This document shows positions 38,781-44,738 of a stretch of 44,738 nt of DNA, piece after piece. The stretch spans positions 405,396-450,133 of the forward strand of contig PAUF01000007.1 in NCBI GenBank assembly GCA_002712715.1. Direction: 5' to 3'. The stretch comes from Flavobacteriales bacterium (GTDB taxonomy: Bacteria > Bacteroidota > Bacteroidia > Flavobacteriales > BACL11). The notes below the pieces were generated by a model, which made no database searches, was not told where the DNA came from, and saw nothing but the letters and a program-made list of their open reading frames with translations. A program made the position numbers and the translations under genes. The number at the start of each line of letters is the position of its first letter. Positions within the stretch are counted from its first letter, which is position 1.

Positions 38781-38788
38781 CAAAAGTA
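38781..38788 (-). promoter_or_regulatory. -7 element of the kdsD-tatC-lptB promoter
   Basis: The minus strand reads TACTTTTG at 38788-38781, a perfect TAnnTTTG, giving a leader of about 30 bases before the ATG at 38745. No TTG lies at the usual -33 distance. It overlaps a short perfect dyad (38782-38796). Confidence 0.5.
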
Positions 38789-38796
38789 TCACTTTT
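38782..38796. repeat. 15-bp perfect dyad between kdsD and recQ
   Basis: AAAAGT-ATC-ACTTTT is an exact inverted repeat with six-base arms and a three-base centre. It overlaps the kdsD -7 element and could be an operator for either divergent gene, though an A/T-rich dyad this short may arise by chance. Confidence 0.3.
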
Positions 38797-38815
38797 AAGA
38801 TTATAATTAAAAAAT

Positions 38816-40996
38816 ATGAGATTTTCTTCTGAAGTTCTTCATAAAGAACTCAAAAATATTTTTGGATTTGATAGATTTAAAGGCAGACAGGAAAAAATAA
38901 TTCATAATTTATTATTAGGAAAAGATACTATGGTAATAATGCCTACTGGTGGAGGAAAATCCATGTGTTACCAGCTGCCAGCTTTACTTTCAGAAGGTTT
39001 ATCAATTATAATTTCTCCATTAATAGCTTTAATGAAAAATCAAGTTGATGCGATCAGAACATTTAATAATCAAGATAGCATTGCCCATGTACTTAATTCT
39101 ACTTTGTCAAAATCTCAAACACAAACAGTATTTGATGACATTAAAAAAGGGGCAACCAAATTACTTTATGTTGCCCCTGAATCTCTAATCAAAGAAGAAT
39201 ATATTACTTTTTTAAAATCAATTAATATTAGTTTCTACGCTATAGACGAAGCGCATTGCATTTCTGAATGGGGTCATGACTTTAGACCTGAATATAGAAG
39301 AATTCGAGAGATAATAGAAAATATAAATAGAAAACCTATAATAGCATTAACAGCAACAGCAACACCAAAGGTGAAAAATGACATATTAAAAAATCTTAAC
39401 ATTAAAGAGGCCACATTATTCTTAGACTCATTTAACAGAAAGAATTTATTTTACGATATAAGACCTAAAAACAATGTTGAAAAAGAAATTATAAAATTCA
39501 TAAGTAATCAAGGTAACAACTCTGGGATTATATATTGTTTAAGTAGAAAAAAAGTAGAAGAAATAGCCGCTACTTTACAAGTTAATGGAATTAACGCTTT
39601 ACCATACCACGCGGGACTAGATAGCAAGACTAGGGGTATGCATCAGGATGCTTTTATAATGGATGAATGCAATGTCATAGTAGCAACAATAGCCTTTGGA
39701 ATGGGAATAGACAAACCTGATATTAGATATGTCATTCATCATGATATTCCCAAAAGTCTTGAGGGATACTATCAAGAAACTGGTAGAGCTGGAAGAGATG
39801 ATGGAACAGGTCATCTACTGACATTCTATAGTTATAAAGATATTGAAAAATTAGAAAAATTTCTTAGTGGTAAACCTGTCAATGAAAGAGAAATTGGAAG
39901 ACAACTTATAATGGAAACCATTTCATTCGCTGAAACTTCTATGTGTAGAAGAAAATATTTACTTCATTATTTTGGTGAAAATTTCGATAGTGAAGATTGT
40001 AATAAAATGTGTGACAATTGTAAGAATCCTAAGCCTACTTTTGAAGGGAAAGAGTACATTATAAAATTATTAAATGCCATTAGAATATCCAATGAAACAT
40101 TTAAATCAAAAGAGATAGCAAAAATAATGATAGGTGAGACAAATAGCCTTATTAATCAACAGCTTGCTGAAATACAAGATGTATTTGGTTCTGGAAAAGA
40201 TAAAAAAATTGAATTTTGGCATTCAATTATCCGACAAATATATGTTAAAGGGTTAATTACTAAAGAAATTGAAAGCTATGGAGTTATTAAATTAACAGAA
40301 TTAGGGGAAAATTTCATCCAAAACCCCTCAAGATTTACAATTACTGAAGATCATCACTATGAAATAAATAATAGTAACGAAAATACTGTAAAAGGAACAG
40401 CGATGGATGAAAAACTTTTCAAAATGTTAACAGTTTTAAGAAAAGAGATTTCAAAAAAAACACAGCTTCCTCCTGCAATAATTTTTCAAGAATCTTCTAT
40501 AATTGATATGGCAAACAACTACCCAACTGGTATGAAAGAAATGTCTCAGATTCAAGGAGTAGGTATTGGAAAAGCAGAAAAATATGGAAAAGATTTTATA
40601 GAACTTATTAGTAAATATGTAGAGGAAAATAATATTGACCGTCCTTCAGAAATGATAATAAAAACTGTTCCTAACAAATCCTCAAATAAAGTATATATAA
40701 TTCAAAGCTTGGATAAAAAAATTATGATAGAAGATATAGCAAAAGCAAAAGGATTATCTAATGCAGATCTAATTACAGAAATGGAAACTATTGTTGATTC
40801 AGGAACTAAATTAAATATAAAATATTTGCTAGATAATATGATGGAAGAACATGAACAAGAAGAACTTTCTGATTTCTTTAAAGACTCTCAAAACTTCTCA
40901 TTAGAAGAAGCCAGAATAGAATACGCAGAAGAAGAATTTTCTGACACTGAAATAAGAATAGCGCGTATTCATTTTATTACTACTATTGGAAATTAA
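38816..40996 (+). CDS. recQ: ATP-dependent DNA helicase RecQ
   Basis: 3'-5' helicase for recombination and fork repair. Walker A is GGGKS (Lys48) and the DEAH box is Asp144-His147 (IDEAHCISEWGHDFRPEY). The RQC zinc-binding cysteines are in MCRRKYLL and CNKMCDNC. A winged helix and an HRDC domain (about 540-600, LFKMLTVLRKEI) follow, then a C-terminal extension of about 120 residues ending in an acidic stretch, common in RecQ of this phylum. At 726 residues it is longer than the E. coli protein (about 610). It lies two bases before the next gene. Confidence 0.97.
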   Translation: MRFSSEVLHKELKNIFGFDRFKGRQEKIIHNLLLGKDTMVIMPTGGGKSMCYQLPALLSEGLSIIISPLIALMKNQVDAIRTFNNQDSIAHVLNSTLSKSQTQTVFDDIKKGATKLLYVAPESLIKEEYITFLKSINISFYAIDEAHCISEWGHDFRPEYRRIREIIENINRKPIIALTATATPKVKNDILKNLNIKEATLFLDSFNRKNLFYDIRPKNNVEKEIIKFISNQGNNSGIIYCLSRKKVEEIAATLQVNGINALPYHAGLDSKTRGMHQDAFIMDECNVIVATIAFGMGIDKPDIRYVIHHDIPKSLEGYYQETGRAGRDDGTGHLLTFYSYKDIEKLEKFLSGKPVNEREIGRQLIMETISFAETSMCRRKYLLHYFGENFDSEDCNKMCDNCKNPKPTFEGKEYIIKLLNAIRISNETFKSKEIAKIMIGETNSLINQQLAEIQDVFGSGKDKKIEFWHSIIRQIYVKGLITKEIESYGVIKLTELGENFIQNPSRFTITEDHHYEINNSNENTVKGTAMDEKLFKMLTVLRKEISKKTQLPPAIIFQESSIIDMANNYPTGMKEMSQIQGVGIGKAEKYGKDFIELISKYVEENNIDRPSEMIIKTVPNKSSNKVYIIQSLDKKIMIEDIAKAKGLSNADLITEMETIVDSGTKLNIKYLLDNMMEEHEQEELSDFFKDSQNFSLEEARIEYAEEEFSDTEIRIARIHFITTIGN

Positions 40997-40998
40997 TC

Positions 40999-41634
40999 AT
41001 GAATTTTAAACGATTTACATTCAACTATTTTCAGGAAAATACATATATCATATGGAACAATAATGAATGTGTCATAATTGATCCGGGATGTTCAAATAAC
41101 GAAGAGGAAAATTTACTTGAGAATTTTATAAATAATGAAAATCTTAAACCATTAAAAATTATCAACACACACTGTCATCTAGACCATGTATTTGGAAATT
41201 ATTTTATTAGTAATAAATGGAATACAGATTTATATATACATGAAAAAGAATTAGATCTTTTACAAAATTCTAAAACCATTGCTCATGAATATGGTATCGA
41301 TAAATTTTCATCAAGTCCTCACCCCACATGTTTTTTAAAACCCAATGAAATAATTGACATTTGTGGATTAAATTTTAAAATTTTATTTACTCCAGGGCAT
41401 TCTCCAGGGCATGTTTGTCTCTATGATGAAGAGAACAAAATATTATTTGGTGGAGATGTGCTATTTAAAGGGAGCATTGGACGGACTGATTTACCTGGTG
41501 GTGATTATAATACACTAATTGAAAGTATCCAAAAAAACCTTTTAATACTAGATGACGAAGTCAAAGTACTGCCTGGTCATGGGGATGAAACTACAATCGG
41601 ATTTGAAAGAAAAAACAATCCTTTTCTAATTTAG
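40999..41634 (+). CDS. Metallo-beta-lactamase-fold hydrolase (glyoxalase II-like)
   Basis: The binuclear metal site is complete: THCHLDH (the HxHxDH motif, about residues 57-63), the histidine in FTPGHSPGHV, the aspartate in FGGDVLF and the final histidine in LPGHGDETTIG. The 211-residue size and the GSIGRTDLPGGDY stretch fit the small YcbL-like group related to glyoxalase II, which hydrolyses thioesters, but the true substrate is not certain. It is probably cytoplasmic, as no signal peptide is seen. It is co-directional with recQ and its last nine bases overlap the DUF4286 gene on the other strand. Confidence 0.9.
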   Translation: MNFKRFTFNYFQENTYIIWNNNECVIIDPGCSNNEEENLLENFINNENLKPLKIINTHCHLDHVFGNYFISNKWNTDLYIHEKELDLLQNSKTIAHEYGIDKFSSSPHPTCFLKPNEIIDICGLNFKILFTPGHSPGHVCLYDEENKILFGGDVLFKGSIGRTDLPGGDYNTLIESIQKNLLILDDEVKVLPGHGDETTIGFERKNNPFLI

Positions 41635-41934
41635 TTGATTAATCTGTTTTAAGATTGTAGCAAAATAATGAATTTTATCTCCAAATTTATTAAAATGAGT
41701 TGATTTCATGTTATTTTCGAAATCCTGAATAAAAGAATGCAACTTTACTAATGAATCACAATAATGATGAATAGCATATATACAATCATCTGAAATTATT
41801 TCCACAGAACAAATCTGTACAGAAACAAATTTATCTTCTGAAATCCAAGTTGGTAAAAAATCAGAAATCATCCAATCATACCATTTTTCTTGTGATGACT
41901 TATCTACATAGTATGTAATATTAAAAATTATCAA
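41626..41934 (-). CDS. DUF4286 family protein
   Basis: The 102-residue soluble protein begins MIIFNITYYVDKSSQEKWYDWM and contains FLPTWISEDKFVSVQICSVE and YAIHHYCDSLVKLHSF. These fit the DUF4286 family, which resembles ferredoxin-fold monooxygenase-like dimers. No catalytic residues are known to me. It follows the TPR protein and serS with four-base overlap, a grouping found in other members of this phylum. Function unknown. Confidence 0.82.
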   Translation of the reverse strand: MIIFNITYYVDKSSQEKWYDWMISDFLPTWISEDKFVSVQICSVEIISDDCIYAIHHYCDSLVKLHSFIQDFENNMKSTHFNKFGDKIHYFATILKQINQLN

Positions 41935-43712
41935 AATTGATCTTGTAATATTCTATATCGCTTCCTTGAATCAACAATAAATATACTGCCACTACAATTA
42001 AATAAAATCATCTGATAATATTTCAAAGACATCTCTTTATCATTCAAATTAAAATCATAAATTTTAGCCAAACTATATAAAGCGTCATCATAAAGTATAT
42101 CAAAACTATAATTTTCTATAATTCTATTTAACATTGATATAGCAGATGCTATTTCTCCAAGCTCCTTATAAATCTCATGTTTCTTAAATAATATCTCATC
42201 AACTAAATCATGTTCAGGGTATATTATTAATATTGAATCTAAAATTAGATTGGATTTTTTATATTTCTTTTGAAATGATGCAAGATCTGCTCTTGCAAAC
42301 ATTTTCATAGTATTTTCTGTGGTATCCAAATTTAAATTATCAGTAATTAGCAATGAAAGTGACATCGCATCATTAGATATCAGTTTAGAAGTTGAAGATT
42401 TTAATATATCTAATTGATTTTGAGCCCAAATAAAATCACCTTGATAATAAGAAACTTTAGCTTTTTTTAATTTAGCTTCATGTCCTAAAGGGTGATCAGT
42501 AAATATATTTTCTACTTTTGAATAATATAACAATGATGTCCATATATTTCCCGATAACAACATTACATCGCCATATAATAATTGTAATTCGGCCAAATCC
42601 CTTGAGTAAAGCTGTGGAATATCCATTACTTCTTCAAGAAAACTCTTTGATAATTCTATATTTTGATATTTAAAAGTTAAAAATCTAGCGTAATTAATTA
42701 ACAAAGTTGCAGTGAACTTGTCCTTGCCTAATAAACTTATCGCTTCCTCGTATTGAATTTTCAAGTTTTGAATATTAAAATATTCTAAATTCTCAATTGA
42801 ATATAATCTATTGATATTTGCTTCTAAATAATAATAATTATCAATTCCTTTTGATATTAAATAATTAAAACATTTTAAAGCAACTGAATATTCTTTCTTA
42901 TCTAAAAGTGTTTCTCCCAATTCATAAATTTTCTCACCATCTAAACCATTTCTTAAATCTATAGCTTTTGATTGAGCAAAAGCTAATTCATACTCTTGAT
43001 CCAATATAAAAAACCAGACAAGTATATCCGAAAAAAAATATCCCTCTTTTTCAACATTCGCATATTCTAATAATCCATGTCTTACATAATTAAAATTATC
43101 TTCGTTTTTAATTCCATTATTATCCAAATATCGCTGCAAATAATAAATAACCATAGATCTCTTATTAGGTTCTTTTTTTATAGACAATAAGTATCTATTT
43201 ATCATTTCCTGATCATTTCCCAAACTCTCATATAAATGAGCTATTTGCATACTATAATCTGGTAAATTGGGATAATTTTCCTCTAAAAAAATATAACAAG
43301 ATAACGCTTCTTCATAAAGCTGATATAAGACAAATCTATTTGCAACTGAAATAATTTGAGAGGTATTTATTAATAATTTCGATTGTAAATCTTGTAGGAT
43401 GGAATTAGCATGTGAACTTTCTTTTATAATATTCAAGTAGTACTCATCTACTTTATATGTTAAATTATTTCGGAATTTACTAGTTACTTGTTTATTAATT
43501 TTTGTAGCTCTATCATATGCAGATATATTCAATAAGCTATTAAAATATGGATTATAATATGATTGAATATTAGAATAATTAACAAGTTTCTCACAAATAT
43601 TTACAACCTTTTTATACTCACCTTGTTTGAAAAGATTATTAATATTCCTAGAATCATTAATTTGAGAAAAAAGTGAAGATGTAAAAAGAAATACAAAAAA
43701 TATTATTCTCAT
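41931..43712 (-). CDS. Secreted TPR-repeat protein of unknown function
   Basis: The 593-residue protein has a Sec signal peptide (MRIIFFVFLFTSSLFSQ, likely cleaved after FSQ), so it lies in the periplasm or outer envelope. The body is helical throughout with degenerate tetratricopeptide repeats, for example ALSCYIFLEENYPNLPDY, YSVALKCFNYLIS and AISMLNRIIENY. It ends without a membrane anchor. It overlaps serS upstream and the DUF4286 gene downstream by four bases each. TPR scaffolds of this type often assist envelope complexes, but nothing in the sequence shows a partner. Confidence 0.88.
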   Translation of the reverse strand: MRIIFFVFLFTSSLFSQINDSRNINNLFKQGEYKKVVNICEKLVNYSNIQSYYNPYFNSLLNISAYDRATKINKQVTSKFRNNLTYKVDEYYLNIIKESSHANSILQDLQSKLLINTSQIISVANRFVLYQLYEEALSCYIFLEENYPNLPDYSMQIAHLYESLGNDQEMINRYLLSIKKEPNKRSMVIYYLQRYLDNNGIKNEDNFNYVRHGLLEYANVEKEGYFFSDILVWFFILDQEYELAFAQSKAIDLRNGLDGEKIYELGETLLDKKEYSVALKCFNYLISKGIDNYYYLEANINRLYSIENLEYFNIQNLKIQYEEAISLLGKDKFTATLLINYARFLTFKYQNIELSKSFLEEVMDIPQLYSRDLAELQLLYGDVMLLSGNIWTSLLYYSKVENIFTDHPLGHEAKLKKAKVSYYQGDFIWAQNQLDILKSSTSKLISNDAMSLSLLITDNLNLDTTENTMKMFARADLASFQKKYKKSNLILDSILIIYPEHDLVDEILFKKHEIYKELGEIASAISMLNRIIENYSFDILYDDALYSLAKIYDFNLNDKEMSLKYYQMILFNCSGSIFIVDSRKRYRILQDQF

Positions 43713-44738
43713 TTAGTAATATAATCTAATCCCATATATGGGCGTAATATCTTAGGTATTTCGATACGATCTTTCTTCTGATTATTCTCAAGAAGCGCCG
43801 CGAATATACGTGGAAGAGCTAAGGAAGATCCATTTAATGTATGACATAATTTATTAATACCTTCTATATTTTTATATCTTAACTTCATACGATTTGCTTG
43901 GAAATCTTGAAAATTAGAAACTGAACTAACCTCTAACCATCTTTCCTGACCAGCAGAAAAAACTTCAAAATCATAAGTCAAGGAGGAAGAAAATCCTAAG
44001 TCACCACCACATAATTTCATAATTCTATATGGTAGAGATAATTCTTCTATAATAGAAGCCACATGACTAACCATATTATCTAAAGCTTTTGCAGAATCTT
44101 CTTGCCTATGAATTTCGACAATTTCAACTTTATCAAATTGATGTAATCTATTTAACCCTCTTACCTCTTTTCCATATGAACCGGCTTCTCTTCTGAAACA
44201 TGGAGTATATGCTGTACATTTTATTGGCAATAAATTATCCTTAATAATAGTATTCCTAAATAAATTCGTTATGGGAACTTCCGCAGTTGGAATTAAATAT
44301 AGTGGATTATTCTCCATTTCTACTTTATATAGATCTTCTTCAAATTTAGGTAACTGACCAGTTCCATAGCCTGAATCCGAATTAACTAAATGGGGGGGCA
44401 AATATTCTTTGTATCCAGACATGATATTTTTATCTAAAAAATATGAAATTAATGATCGTTGTAATTTCGCTCCCAAATCGATATATACTGGAAATCCTGA
44501 ACCCGTGATTTTATTTCCGAGCTCAAAATCAATTAAATTATACTCTTTGGCTAACTCCCAATGAGGCTTTTTATCTTCTGGAAGATCTGGGACACTACCC
44601 TTTTCTATTATAATGACATTGTCTTTTTCTGATTGACCTTTATTTACAATCTTATTTGGGATATTTGGCACTTGTAATAGAAGGTCTGTAAGTGTATGTT
44701 CGATAGATTTCTGACTATCCAGCAATTTATTCACTTCT
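43709..44738 (-). CDS. serS: Seryl-tRNA synthetase (N-terminus cut by window edge)
   Basis: Class II synthetase that charges tRNA-Ser. The frame runs open through the window end; a GTG at 44734 is only an internal codon. About 342 residues are visible of the roughly 423 expected, so about 80 residues of the tRNA-binding coiled coil are missing. Class II motifs are intact: TAEVPITNLFRN, FRREAGSYGKEVRGLNRLHQF (motif 2, split here as FRREAG and GLNRLHQF) and NGSSLALPRIFAALLENNQ (motif 3). It ends LRPYMGLDYITK. Confidence 0.97.
   Translation of the reverse strand, partial: EVNKLLDSQKSIEHTLTDLLLQVPNIPNKIVNKGQSEKDNVIIIEKGSVPDLPEDKKPHWELAKEYNLIDFELGNKITGSGFPVYIDLGAKLQRSLISYFLDKNIMSGYKEYLPPHLVNSDSGYGTGQLPKFEEDLYKVEMENNPLYLIPTAEVPITNLFRNTIIKDNLLPIKCTAYTPCFRREAGSYGKEVRGLNRLHQFDKVEIVEIHRQEDSAKALDNMVSHVASIIEELSLPYRIMKLCGGDLGFSSSLTYDFEVFSAGQERWLEVSSVSNFQDFQANRMKLRYKNIEGINKLCHTLNGSSLALPRIFAALLENNQKKDRIEIPKILRPYMGLDYITK

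Noticed and set aside
43709-44734. A complete short seryl-tRNA synthetase starting at GTG 44734
   Set aside because: The frame is still open at the window edge and about 80 residues of the usual N-terminal arm are missing, so it is simply truncated by the window.

Overview
This AT-rich window reads as a compact stretch of chromosome from a member of Bacteroidota, most likely a flavobacterium-like marine lineage with a streamlined genome (inference). The evidence is type IX secretion/gliding genes (gldK, gldL, the start of gldM, a PorP/SprF protein, gldB, gldC and a PorV-like barrel), -7 promoter elements of the Bacteroidota type (TAnnTTTG), and gene orders I recognise from this phylum: porP-gldK-gldL-gldM, nadE next to gldBC, lptE-secG-groESL, and mraZ to ftsZ.

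Layout. 1-3485 (minus) is the type IX secretion motor operon: porP, gldK, gldL and gldM, the last cut by the window edge. 3572-7056 (minus) holds topA followed by an arginase-family protein whose metal site is degenerate. 7057-7235 is a divergent promoter region with a nested inverted repeat. 7236-13285 (plus) carries miaB, a sigma-54-type activator, lptE, a TPR protein, secG, groES and groEL, ending in a hairpin terminator shared with ftsZ. 13319-28482 (minus) is a division and cell wall cluster transcribed from mraZ: mraZ, rsmH, ftsL-like, ftsI, murE, mraY, murD, ftsW, murG, murC, ftsQ, ftsA and ftsZ. It opens with three 10-bp MraZ-type boxes and has no murF or ddl. 28660-30023 (plus) is an alpha/beta hydrolase and engB. 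30010-31342 (minus) is gldB-gldC, back to back with nadE (plus), which is followed by a 68-residue membrane-anchored orphan. 32386-34982 (minus) is a PorV2-like barrel whose signal peptide sits in another frame, then lnt. 35037-35992 (plus) is pssA-purS. 35998-38745 (minus) is kdsD-tatC-lptB. 38816-41634 (plus) is recQ and a metallo-beta-lactamase-fold hydrolase. 41626-44738 (minus) is serS (cut by the edge), a TPR protein and a DUF4286 protein.

The genes serve envelope building and protein export: peptidoglycan precursors and septation (dcw cluster), LPS export (lptE, lptB, kdsD), lipoprotein maturation (lnt), Sec and Tat export (secG, tatC), and type IX secretion/gliding. Packing is extreme: eleven neighbouring pairs overlap by exactly four bases, convergent genes overlap at their stops, and only one convincing terminator is visible. 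No tRNA, rRNA, insertion sequence, CRISPR array or prophage was seen, and no stretch over 300 bases lacks a gene. Most of the window is ordinary core genome. The unusual points are the frameshift in the PorV-like gene, the abutting gldB/nadE promoters, the nested dyad before miaB and the pseudo-arginase.
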